DNA of 5,560 nucleotides from Rhodospirillales bacterium (GTDB lineage: Bacteria; Pseudomonadota; Alphaproteobacteria; Rhodospirillales; 2-02-FULL-58-16): positions 1 to 5,560 of the forward strand of contig JAJFIG010000454.1 of assembly GCA_021775195.1 (NCBI GenBank), given 5' to 3'. Positions within the stretch are counted from its first letter, which is position 1. The number at the start of each line of letters is the position of its first letter. Under the pieces are notes generated by a model. The model saw only the letters and a program-made list of their open reading frames with translations. It made no database searches and was not told the origin of the DNA. Both the position numbers and the translations under genes were made by a program. Positions 1 through 5,560 of the stretch are shown one piece after another.

Positions 1-59
1 AGGTAGTTTTCGGCGATGGCGTCGGGGTCGAGGAGGGCATCGTCGGGGCGCTCCGCGGC
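1..59 (-). pseudogene. Orphan 3' fragment of the SDR gene (left copy of a 59-bp direct repeat)
   Basis: Bases 1-59 are identical to 1714-1772, which lie inside the intact SDR gene. On the minus strand they read in the same frame as residues 191-210 of that protein (AAERPDDALLDPDAIAENYL). Identity stops at base 60 (c, against g at 1773). Upstream the frame continues through unrelated codons and meets an in-frame TGA at 93-95. No ATG or GTG and no ribosome binding site precede the fragment, so it is probably not translated. The fragment continues past the left edge, so its true end is unknown. It is either a displaced 3' end left by an insertion, a partial duplication, or an assembly artefact at a contig end. 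Confidence 0.8.
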
Positions 60-127
60 CAAGATTCCAACGTCACCTTCGGCACGAACGCGTCATGCAG
101 TCACCGTCATCAAGGAAACCGACGCCC

Positions 128-1486
128 TCATGGCGCCGCAACCTTCTCACGAATGTCGGGGTTGGCATCAAATCGGCACTCCTCAACGATTTCCGGTGGC
201 GCCTTATCGACTTCAAGTAGCCTCAACGCGCGGTACCGGCAATTGGAACATGGCGTGTGATCATAGGCGAAAAGCATTGAATTGACACAATCGGCAGTCC
301 GGTTTTCATGAAATACCTCCTCTAATCCCCAACAAAGATCGTGCATTTCGTCCGCATTGTCGCTCGGAATGAGAAGCGTCTCGATGAGACGGTGGTCGCC
401 AGGTTCATAATTGTGCTTCAGCAACGAAATCGTATCGCCATCACCTTGCCCCGCTTTGAGCCGGCGCACGGCCAAATCGCGAACGGCTGCGTTCTTGTTG
501 TTGGCAAGCGCGTGAAAGGCTCCGAAACGGACGTCACGGTCAGAATGATCCGAGAGGTCGATCAGGCGGTCGTCAAAATCCGGTAGCGGCCGCCGTGAGA
601 AGACCCTCAGATATCTGGCAAGTTTCCGTGGTTCCTGTTCCGAGAACATGGCGGCAGCCACCGGTCGAAGGGATGCGTCTGAGGCATAACGGCCCCATTG
701 GATTAGCGCGTATCCCTTATAATCGGGTGGTTCGTTTTCGATGCTTTTTAACACTTGCTCCACGGCAATGGCCTGCTGCTGTTCACGTGACCCGCCGTGT
801 CGATCCGAAAATATCTCCTCCGTCTGCCGGCGCTCCTCCTGGACCCTTGCATAATATGCCCGGATGTCGGGACTGTGGGCTGCGCCATTCACGAGAGCCG
901 CCTCGACAACATCAGATCCGCAAATCTCATCTGCAACGTATACGGGGCTCGCAAAGTCCCAATCGTCCTCGCCTCGCCTGATCGCAGCACCTCGCCACTC
1001 GGCGAGGTATAGGAGGCCGTCCAAACCGTCCAATCTGACAATCTGATCTTCGGCCAACCAGGGAGCTGTGGAATCCGGCTTCCGGTCCAATATGTCGTAC
1101 AGCGCCTTCCTCGCCTCTTCGACGCCGCTGCGGGCAAAAACCTCTGCGAAACCGCAAAGCTGGTCGAGATCCCAGGTGTCAGACGCCTGAGACAGTGCTT
1201 CCAGGATTGGTGCCCGAAATCTTTCCACCGCGTTCGCTGCCGTTAGAATCTCGACCATCCATAATGCGCGGCTACCTTCCAATTGAGGGTCGTAACTTCG
1301 ATTGTGAAGACTGGCGTCGAGCGCGGCATCTTCGTCGATCAAGCAGCCCTCTGCCTGCGTGGCCTGTAGTGCACGCCCAAGGCCCTTGGACAATGCCAAA
1401 CGAAATGTCTCTTTGTTCAAACGTTTGAAGGTCATCAGGTAAAAGAAGCCTGCGCCGAATTCTTGAAGCGTCACACGCCAACCCAT
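128..1486 (-). CDS. HEAT-like repeat protein of unknown function
   Basis: This gene encodes 452 residues if translation starts at 1486. It resembles an uncharacterised bacterial family of HEAT-repeat proteins. Conserved-looking landmarks, from memory of the family, are LSKGLGRAL (residues 32-40), HNRSYDPQLEGSRALW (61-76), the VRLDGLDGLLYLAEWRGA segment in the middle, and TPCSNCR (411-417) followed by EECRFDANPDIRE near the end. The segment containing RDVRFGAFHALANNKNAAVRDLAVRRL is a typical HEAT helix pair. Cys400, 413, 416 and 437 cluster at the C terminus and could be structural or bind metal. There is no signal peptide or membrane span, so it is probably cytoplasmic and acts in protein-protein contacts. 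The start is uncertain: Met18 (ATG at 1433-1435) leaves 435 residues and matches the family N terminus better, but neither start has a clear ribosome binding site. Lower GC than its neighbours suggests a different origin. The catalytic role, if any, is unknown. Confidence 0.85.
   Translation of the reverse strand: MGWRVTLQEFGAGFFYLMTFKRLNKETFRLALSKGLGRALQATQAEGCLIDEDAALDASLHNRSYDPQLEGSRALWMVEILTAANAVERFRAPILEALSQASDTWDLDQLCGFAEVFARSGVEEARKALYDILDRKPDSTAPWLAEDQIVRLDGLDGLLYLAEWRGAAIRRGEDDWDFASPVYVADEICGSDVVEAALVNGAAHSPDIRAYYARVQEERRQTEEIFSDRHGGSREQQQAIAVEQVLKSIENEPPDYKGYALIQWGRYASDASLRPVAAAMFSEQEPRKLARYLRVFSRRPLPDFDDRLIDLSDHSDRDVRFGAFHALANNKNAAVRDLAVRRLKAGQGDGDTISLLKHNYEPGDHRLIETLLIPSDNADEMHDLCWGLEEVFHENRTADCVNSMLFAYDHTPCSNCRYRALRLLEVDKAPPEIVEECRFDANPDIREKVAAP
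989..1008. repeat. Perfect 8-bp inverted repeat with 4-base loop inside the HEAT gene
   Basis: ACCTCGCC (989-996) and GGCGAGGT (1001-1008) are exact reverse complements separated by ACTC. The stem is GC-rich and would be stable in RNA. It lies within the coding sequence, over the codons for LAEWRG, and has no T-run on either side, so it is not a terminator. It may be a chance product of codon choice. Confidence 0.4.
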
Positions 1487-1640
1487 TGGACCAAGCCATC
1501 GGTTTGTGCCGACGTGCGCAATACCGTTTACGGCGTCAAAACTTTAAATGGAATAGGAGGCGCGATCTACCCGTGATTTTCCACGTAGACTTGTCCGCCT
1601 GGGCATAGCGTCGCGTGCCCCCGGTTGGGTTCAAGAGCGG
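1487..1640. other. Intergenic region upstream of the HEAT gene and downstream of the SDR gene
   Basis: This 154-bp gap would have to hold any promoter dedicated to the HEAT gene. On the minus strand a TTGACG at about 1530-1540 has no acceptable -10 box at 16-18 bases. A TTGAAC followed after 18 bases by CGCTAT (about 1600-1632) is only a weak match. A bulged hairpin (CTAC plus GTG at 1567-1575 against CACGTAG at 1582-1588) lacks a T-run, so it is not a recognisable terminator for the SDR gene. I see no RNA gene or short reading frame with a ribosome binding site. Confidence 0.4.
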
Positions 1641-2342
1641 CTAGAATTTCTCCACCCAGGGCCGGAGGTCGAGCTCCTGGATCCAGGCGCTGCGGTGCTG
1701 GCGGTGGAGGTGGAGGTAGTTTTCGGCGATGGCGTCGGGGTCGAGGAGGGCATCGTCGGGGCGCTCCGCGGCGAGGGCGGCATGGCGCTCGGACATAATC
1801 TGGCCGTCGATGATGACGTGGGCGACGTGGACGCCCCGGGGGCCGAGTTCGCGGGCCATGCTCTGGGCCAGCGCCCGGAGGCCGAACTTGGGCACCGCCA
1901 GGTTGTGGAAGTTGGCGCCGCCGCGCAAGGACGCCGTCGCGCCGGTGAAGAGGATGGAGCCGCTGCCCCGCGGCACCATGACCGCCGCCGCCGCCCGGCC
2001 GACGTGGAAGCCGGCGAGGCAGCCGATGCGCCAGCAGCGCTCGAGCTCCGCCGCCTCGGTCTCCAAGATGCCCTTGCGGACGAAGGCGCCGGCGTTGAAG
2101 ACGACCACGTCGGGGGCGCCGAGGTCCGCCGTCACGCTCTCGAACAGACGGCTGACATCGGCCTCGTCGGTGGCGTCGCAGGCGTAGGCCCGAGCGCCGA
2201 CCTCGTCCATCAGGGTTGCCAGTGCGTCGGTATTTCGCCTGGCCGCGGCCACCGCCATTCCGGCGCCGGCGAAGCAGCGGACCAGCGCCGCGCCGAGGCC
2301 GATCCCGGCGCCGACGATGAGGGCCGTTCCCTGGTCGCCCAT
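1641..2342 (-). CDS. Atypical SDR-family oxidoreductase lacking the catalytic tyrosine
   Basis: This gene encodes 233 residues, within the usual 230-280 of classical SDRs. The N-terminal Rossmann fold has a glycine-rich GAGIGLG (11-17), Asp56 in the usual CDxTD region, and FNAG (82-85) in place of NNAG. The region FTGATASLRGG (132-142), followed by KFGLRALAQSMARELGPRG (152-170) and HVAHVIIDG, is typical of a known SDR subfamily. That subfamily also ends in the DLRPWVEKF-type tail seen here. The active-site Tyr of YxxxK is Leu148, with only Lys152 kept. The usual catalytic Ser position reads Ala135 and the Asn position reads Gly107. It may bind nucleotide yet not catalyse ordinary ketone/alcohol chemistry. 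The substrate is unknown. ATG at 2340-2342 is chosen because GGGAGG lies 10 bases upstream and the fold begins straight after; longer readings run into the neighbouring gene. It is the last gene of the GC-rich cluster, and its 3' part is repeated at 1-59. Confidence 0.9.
   Translation of the reverse strand: MGDQGTALIVGAGIGLGAALVRCFAGAGMAVAAARRNTDALATLMDEVGARAYACDATDEADVSRLFESVTADLGAPDVVVFNAGAFVRKGILETEAAELERCWRIGCLAGFHVGRAAAAVMVPRGSGSILFTGATASLRGGANFHNLAVPKFGLRALAQSMARELGPRGVHVAHVIIDGQIMSERHAALAAERPDDALLDPDAIAENYLHLHRQHRSAWIQELDLRPWVEKF
1714..1772. repeat. 59-bp direct repeat, right copy, inside the SDR gene
   Basis: This is the partner of bases 1-59, in the same orientation and with no mismatch over the 59 bases visible. 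It covers about codons 191-210 of the intact SDR. The distance between copies is 1713 bp, and the stretch between them contains the low-GC HEAT-repeat gene. The right edge of homology is sharp at 1772/1773. The left edge cannot be seen because the other copy runs off the window, so the repeat could extend to the SDR stop codon at 1641 or beyond. Fifty-nine bases is much longer than the target duplications usually made by insertion sequences. It fits duplication of a gene 3' end better. Confidence 0.9.
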
Positions 2343-2352
2343 GGTTGATGTT

Positions 2353-2357
2353 CCTCC
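2353..2357 (-). promoter_or_regulatory. Ribosome binding site of the SDR gene
   Basis: GGAGG on the minus strand, within GGGAGGAA, ends 10 bases before the ATG at 2340-2342. It fixes the start of the SDR and argues against longer in-frame readings that would extend into the upstream dehydrogenase gene. Confidence 0.7.
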
Positions 2358-2430
2358 CGTTGGTGTTGGAGGGCGGACCCTAACAGATTTTGTGGAACCG
2401 GTGCGGCCGGTCACGGTTATTTGAAGGGGG

Positions 2431-3498
2431 TCAGGCGTAGATGCTGCCGAAGCGGTTGGCGATGAAGTCGTTGAAGCCGGCGTCCTCCTGGCGGACGAAG
2501 CCGGTGGCGGGCAGCTTGCCGTCACGGTGCAGGTCGACGATGGCGCAGACACCCGAGGCGGTGGTCTTCTGGATGGCGCTCTGGCCGCTTTCCTCGGCAT
2601 CGCCGTAAATCTTCTTGGCGTAGGTTTCCTGGGTCAAAAGGCCGTCGCGCATGCCGGTGACGCTGACCTGGATCAGGACCACGTCCTGGCGGGTGATGGG
2701 GACCGACTGTTCGATGAGTTCCTTGAACATGCCCCGGTGCTCGCAAAGCTTGAGGTCGCCGACCAGCATCTTGACCATGTCGCGGTGGCCGGGATAACGG
2801 ACGGTCTTGTAAGTCAGGTTCTGGACCCTGACGTCGAGTGTATCGCACAAGGTGCCGACGCCGCCCGAGGTGCTGAAGGCCTCGTAATCGACGCCATCCA
2901 AGGAAAAATGCTCGAGGCCCTCGAGGGGTACGAGCTCGCGGCGGACGCCGTTGTGGATGGCCTCGCAGGGATTGCAGTACTCGTTGATCAGGCCCTCGGT
3001 ACTCCAGGTCAGATTGTACTTGAGGGCGTTGTCGGGGAACTGGGGCAAGGCGCCGACGCGCAGGCGCACGTCCCGGGGTTCGTCGAAGGCCTTGACCAGA
3101 TGGTTGGCGACGATGGAGATGAACCCCGGCGCGAGGCCGCACTGGGGCACGAAAACGGTGCCGGCGCCGTCGGCGAGGCTCAACACCTTGCGGGCGATGC
3201 GGACGTCCTCGGTAAGGTCGAAGTAGTGGACCGAGGCGGCCTTGGCGGCGGTGGCGACGGCGGGGTTGAGGAAGAACGGCAGGGCGCTGATGACGACGTC
3301 GATGCCGGCGAGCGACTCCTTGAGGGCGGCGGCGTCGGTGACGTCGATGACCTGGCGCTTGACGTCGGCGGGTCCGCGGGCGGTGAGTGCGTCGTTGGTG
3401 ACGTCGGCCAGGGTGACCTGGTAGTCCCCCGAGCGGGCGAGGATTTCGGCAACCGTGACACCGATCTTGCCGGCACCGAGTACGAGAACGCTGGTCAT
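2431..3498 (-). CDS. Saccharopine dehydrogenase family protein, lysine dehydrogenase-like
   Basis: This gene encodes 355 residues. An N-terminal Rossmann fold carries GAGKIG (8-13). The acidic Asp32 at the end of the second strand favours NAD over NADP. Family landmarks follow: SALPFFLNP (71-79), HYFDLTEDV (91-99), PQCGLAPGF (118-126), RVGALPQFPDNALKYNLTWS (147-166) and NEYCNPCEAI (172-181). Together these match the saccharopine dehydrogenase family branch that includes bacterial L-lysine 6-dehydrogenases, which oxidatively deaminate the epsilon-amino group of lysine. The exact substrate cannot be decided from sequence by eye; a saccharopine-forming or other amino-acid dehydrogenase is possible. 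It is probably soluble and cytoplasmic, with no signal peptide. It starts 23 bp after the TPR gene stop and has a strong GGAGG five bases before its ATG. The SDR gene follows after 88 bp. It appears intact. Confidence 0.9.
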   Translation of the reverse strand: MTSVLVLGAGKIGVTVAEILARSGDYQVTLADVTNDALTARGPADVKRQVIDVTDAAALKESLAGIDVVISALPFFLNPAVATAAKAASVHYFDLTEDVRIARKVLSLADGAGTVFVPQCGLAPGFISIVANHLVKAFDEPRDVRLRVGALPQFPDNALKYNLTWSTEGLINEYCNPCEAIHNGVRRELVPLEGLEHFSLDGVDYEAFSTSGGVGTLCDTLDVRVQNLTYKTVRYPGHRDMVKMLVGDLKLCEHRGMFKELIEQSVPITRQDVVLIQVSVTGMRDGLLTQETYAKKIYGDAEESGQSAIQKTTASGVCAIVDLHRDGKLPATGFVRQEDAGFNDFIANRFGSIYA

Positions 3499-3503
3499 GG
3501 CAG

Positions 3504-3508
3504 CCTCC
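3504..3508 (-). promoter_or_regulatory. Ribosome binding site of the saccharopine dehydrogenase-like gene
   Basis: GGAGG on the minus strand lies five bases before the ATG at 3496-3498, in the 23-bp gap after the TPR gene. It supports the start and independent reinitiation of translation within the same transcript. Confidence 0.7.
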
Positions 3509-3521
3509 GTTTGGGTGGCTA

Positions 3522-4076
3522 TCAGATCGCCTTGCCCTTGACCTTGGCGCGCAGGGTGCGGACCCGCTCGCGGGCGCCGGGCATGTGGGGGTGAATGGCG
3601 AGGGCGCCCTCGAAGGCCTTGAGCGCGGCGCCGTCGTTGCCAATATCGAGATAGATCAGCCCGAGCCCTGACAGGGCCCCGAAATGGCGGGGCTCCAAGT
3701 TCAGGGTACGCTCGATGTCGACGACCGAGGCGTCGTAGTTGCCCATCAGGAAATGGACCGTGGCGCGCTTGTTCCAGCCCTCGGCGAAATTGGGCGCCAG
3801 CTCGACCACGGTCTCGAAGGAGGCCAGGGCCCTGGCGTAGTCGCCGCCGGCCATGGCGGTGATGCCGTCGGCCATGGGTCCGTCAACGGCATCGGTGCCG
3901 TTCTCGATCCAGACGCGCCAGATGACCTGTTCGATGATATGGGCCTGGACCTCGTCGGTGGTCGCCTTGAGGAGTGCGAAGAGGTCGTCGAGGCGGGCGT
4001 CGCCCTGCCCCGCCACCGCCGGCAATGGCAGCGATACCAGGACCGCCAGGCACAGGGACTTGAGAACCCGTCGCAT
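3522..4076 (-). CDS. Exported tetratricopeptide-repeat protein
   Basis: This gene encodes 184 residues. A signal peptide is evident: basic MRRVLK, a hydrophobic core at about 8-19, and a likely cleavage after Ala22 (AVA before GQG). The mature protein should be periplasmic; there is no lipobox cysteine at the cleavage site. After a helical region (29-60) there are about three TPR units at 66-97, 98-131 and 132-165, each with the expected Gly/Ala/Pro spacing (for example GDYARALASFETVVELAP). The segment NKRATVHFLMGNYDASVVDI followed by LEPRHFGALSGLGLIY is characteristic of a small TPR family I associate with alphaproteobacteria. It starts 9 bp after the glcF stop and has no obvious Shine-Dalgarno sequence, so translational coupling to glcF is likely. 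TPRs mediate protein contacts; the partner is unknown. A direct role in glycolate oxidation is not established. Confidence 0.88.
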   Translation of the reverse strand: MRRVLKSLCLAVLVSLPLPAVAGQGDARLDDLFALLKATTDEVQAHIIEQVIWRVWIENGTDAVDGPMADGITAMAGGDYARALASFETVVELAPNFAEGWNKRATVHFLMGNYDASVVDIERTLNLEPRHFGALSGLGLIYLDIGNDGAALKAFEGALAIHPHMPGARERVRTLRAKVKGKAI

Positions 4077-4085
4077 GGGAACAGC

Positions 4086-5396
4086 TTACGCCGGGGGTGG
4101 CGGTTTGGCCAGGGGAAGGGCCGCCGGCCGGGGCCCGCCGGTGGCCCAGTCGAGGAGCTCGGCGGTGTGGACCACGGGCATGCCGGCGGCGCCGGTGAGC
4201 TGCACCATGCAACCGATGTTGCCGGTGGCGACGACCGCGGCGCCGGTGGCCTTGAGGTTGCCGGCCTTGCGTTCCTGGAGGCGGGCCGCGAGCTCGGGCT
4301 GGAGCAGGTTATAGGTGCCCGCCGAGCCGCAACAGAGATGACCCTCGGCGGGTTCCCGGACCTCGAACCCGGCGTCACGGAGCAGGCGCTTGGGCGGGTC
4401 GATGAGGCGCTGGCCGTGCTGCATGGAGCAGGCGGAGTGGTAGGCGATGACCGGCGGCGCCGCGACATGGGCGTCATTGAGGCCCAGTTCGGTCATGACC
4501 TCGCTGACGTCCTTGGCGAGGCCGGCGACGCGGGCGGCGCGTTCGGCCCACGCCGAATCCTCGCGGAGCATGAAGCCATAGTCCTTGACTTGGGTGCCGC
4601 AGCCCGACGCGTTGATGACCACGGCGTCGAGGCCGCCGTCGTCGGCCACAGCTTCCCAGGCGGTGATGTTGGCACGCGCGGCGGCAAGGGAGTCGGTCTC
4701 GTGGCCCATGTGGTGAACGAGGGCGCCGCAGCACCCGGCTCCGGCGGCCACCACGACCTCGCAGCCGTGGCGGGTGAGGAGGCGGACGGTGGCCTCGTTG
4801 ATGGCCGGGCGCAGCACCTGCTGGGCGCACCCGGTCATCAGGGCGACGCGGAGGCGCCGGGAACCCTCGGCCGGGAAGACCTGGGGTTTGTCAACCGCGG
4901 AGGCCGCGGCGATGCGGTCCGGCGCCATGGCGACCATGCCCTTCATGCGCCCGGGCAGCAGGTTCCGGAACGGCCGCGCCAGGCGGGCGCCGATGAGGGA
5001 GAGGCGGAAAAGGCTGGGATTGGGAACGACGAAGGCGAGCAGGCGGCGGAGCAGGCGGTCGGCGAGGGGCCGGGTGTAGGTCTCCTGGATGCGGGCCCGG
5101 GTCTGGTCGATCAGGTGCATGTAGTTGACGCCCGACGGGCACGTGGTCATGCAGGACAGGCACGACAGGCAGCGGTCGACGTGTTTGACGACGCCGGGCG
5201 AGGCCGGTTTGCCCTTCTCGAGCACGTCCTTGATCATGTAGATGCGGCCCCGGGGGCTATCCGATTCGTCGCCAAGCAGGACGAAGGTGGGGCAGGTGGC
5301 GGTGCAGAAGCCGCAATGGACGCACTTTCGCAGGATATCGTTGGCATCCTGGATGCGGGGGTCGGCCATCTGGGCGGCGGTGAAGGTGGTCTGCAT
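4086..5396 (-). CDS. glcF: Glycolate oxidase iron-sulfur subunit GlcF
   Basis: This gene encodes 436 residues, slightly longer than the roughly 407 of the E. coli protein because of a proline-rich tail. It carries the electron-transfer iron-sulfur centres of the GlcDEF complex, which oxidises glycolate to glyoxylate at the cytoplasmic membrane. Two 4Fe-4S ferredoxin motifs are intact: CVHCGFCTATCP (25-36) and CLSCLSCMTTCP (76-87). Two cysteine-rich CCG domains follow. The first has Cys190, Cys222-Cys223-Gly and SGCG (264-267). The second has YHSACSMQHGQ (319-329) and HLCCGSAGTY (353-362). The N terminus, MQTTF followed by DPRI and DANDILRKCVHCGFC, is standard for GlcF and supports the ATG at 5394-5396. 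It starts 13 bp after the glcE stop. An AGGG-rich stretch in that gap may serve as a weak ribosome binding site. It heads the visible cluster after glcE. No key residue appears to be missing. Confidence 0.97.
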   Translation of the reverse strand: MQTTFTAAQMADPRIQDANDILRKCVHCGFCTATCPTFVLLGDESDSPRGRIYMIKDVLEKGKPASPGVVKHVDRCLSCLSCMTTCPSGVNYMHLIDQTRARIQETYTRPLADRLLRRLLAFVVPNPSLFRLSLIGARLARPFRNLLPGRMKGMVAMAPDRIAAASAVDKPQVFPAEGSRRLRVALMTGCAQQVLRPAINEATVRLLTRHGCEVVVAAGAGCCGALVHHMGHETDSLAAARANITAWEAVADDGGLDAVVINASGCGTQVKDYGFMLREDSAWAERAARVAGLAKDVSEVMTELGLNDAHVAAPPVIAYHSACSMQHGQRLIDPPKRLLRDAGFEVREPAEGHLCCGSAGTYNLLQPELAARLQERKAGNLKATGAAVVATGNIGCMVQLTGAAGMPVVHTAELLDWATGGPRPAALPLAKPPPPA

Positions 5397-5409
5397 GGCG
5401 CCCTGCCCC

Positions 5410-5560
5410 TTACACGCCGTCGTACATGCGGCCGAGGTTGAGGACGCGCTTGGGGTCGAAGGCGTCCTTGGTGCGCGCCGTCAGGGCGGCGAGGGCCGGG
5501 GTCTGGGGCTGGAACACGGGCACCGCGGCGCGCACTGCGTCGGCAGCGCGGATCAGGGTG
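5410..5560 (-). CDS. glcE: Glycolate oxidase FAD-binding subunit GlcE, C-terminal part
   Basis: Only the last 49 codons and the TAA stop are in the window; the gene runs off the right edge. The visible protein includes AADAVRAAVPVFQPQTPALA, followed by LTARTKDAFDPKRVLNLGRM and a YDGV end. The pattern of a helix, then AFDPxxVLNxGRMY, then stop is the usual C terminus of FAD-linked oxidases of the GlcD/GlcE type. Placement directly before glcF on the same strand makes GlcE, rather than GlcD, the clear choice. GlcE is a flavin subunit of the glycolate oxidase complex. The FAD-binding domain itself lies outside the window. Confidence 0.9.
   Translation of the reverse strand, partial: TLIRAADAVRAAVPVFQPQTPALAALTARTKDAFDPKRVLNLGRMYDGV

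Larger units (their letters stand above)
60..1640. other. Putative acquired segment between the SDR gene and its orphan 3' fragment
   Basis: This stretch is bounded by the orphan SDR fragment on the left and the stop codon of the intact SDR on the right. It is clearly poorer in GC than the rest of the window: sampled lines are 45% at 241-300, 53% at 361-420, 62% at 421-480 and 50% at 1261-1320. A sampled line in the SDR gene (2281-2340) is 78%. The segment carries one long gene and no visible integrase, transposase, resolvase, tRNA or terminal inverted repeats. Bases 60-127, between the HEAT gene stop and the fragment, hold nothing I recognise. If the SDR 3' end came with the insertion, the inserted unit would also include about 1641-1772. 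That it is foreign and was inserted is inference from composition and the flanking repeat. Confidence 0.5.

Noticed and set aside
60..127. Possible short gene translating the orphan SDR fragment
   Set aside because: An in-frame TGA lies at 93-95. The only possible start after it is a TTG at 60-62 without a ribosome binding site.
1567..1588. Bulged hairpin in the SDR-HEAT intergenic region
   Set aside because: The pairing is seven base pairs interrupted by a two-base bulge, with no T-run. There is no evidence for a terminator, operator or RNA gene.
60..1713. Insertion sequence or transposon
   Set aside because: There is no transposase and no terminal inverted repeat. The flanking direct repeat of at least 59 bp is far longer than usual target-site duplications.
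2397..2411. Hairpin ACCGG-tgcgg-CCGGT between the dehydrogenase and SDR genes as a terminator
   Set aside because: The stem is only five base pairs and no T-run follows on either strand. It is too weak to call a terminator.
2343..2600. Extension of the SDR upstream to a start at 2600
   Set aside because: The added residues are Pro/Ser/Thr/Arg-rich and overlap the 3' end of the upstream dehydrogenase in another frame. The ATG at 2340-2342 has a good ribosome binding site and begins exactly at the Rossmann fold.
2527..3594. A 355-codon open frame on the plus strand opposite the saccharopine dehydrogenase-like gene
   Set aside because: It is antisense to a clear family member, rich in Gly/Asp/Val and without domain motifs. 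High GC explains the lack of stops.
3684..5441. A 585-codon open frame on the plus strand opposite the TPR gene and glcF
   Set aside because: It is the antisense shadow of well-supported genes in GC-rich DNA. Its predicted protein is a low-complexity Gly/Ala/Asp/Val-rich string with no recognisable domain.

Overview
This GC-rich window looks like an alphaproteobacterial chromosome, Rhodospirillales-like by gene content and coding style. That taxonomic guess is an inference from protein flavour only. All supported genes lie on the minus strand, so transcription runs from high to low coordinates.

From right to left the order is: the 3' end of glcE (glycolate oxidase FAD-type subunit, cut by the window edge); glcF (glycolate oxidase iron-sulfur subunit); a small exported tetratricopeptide-repeat protein; a saccharopine-dehydrogenase-family NAD(P) enzyme resembling bacterial lysine dehydrogenases; and an atypical short-chain dehydrogenase/reductase (SDR). 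The gaps between these genes are 13, 9, 23 and 88 bp, so they probably form one transcription unit or closely coupled units. Glycolate oxidation to glyoxylate by GlcDEF is the only firm pathway assignment. The link to the two downstream dehydrogenases is positional only.

The left third (about 60-1640) differs in character. It has visibly lower GC: sampled 60-base lines are 45-62%, against 78% for a sampled line inside the SDR gene. It carries one gene for a roughly 435-452 residue HEAT-like repeat protein of unknown function. A perfect 59-bp direct repeat, made of the 3' part of the SDR gene, lies beyond this gene at bases 1-59 and inside the intact SDR gene at 1714-1772. The low-GC gene therefore sits between the 3' end of an intact SDR gene and an orphan piece of the same 3' end. 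This is the pattern expected of DNA that inserted into the 3' end of a host gene and regenerated that end. No integrase, transposase or RNA gene is visible between the repeats, and the left copy runs off the window, so the mechanism and the full repeat length stay open. An assembly artefact at a contig end is a real alternative.

I found no CRISPR array, tRNA, rRNA, riboswitch or convincing rho-independent terminator.
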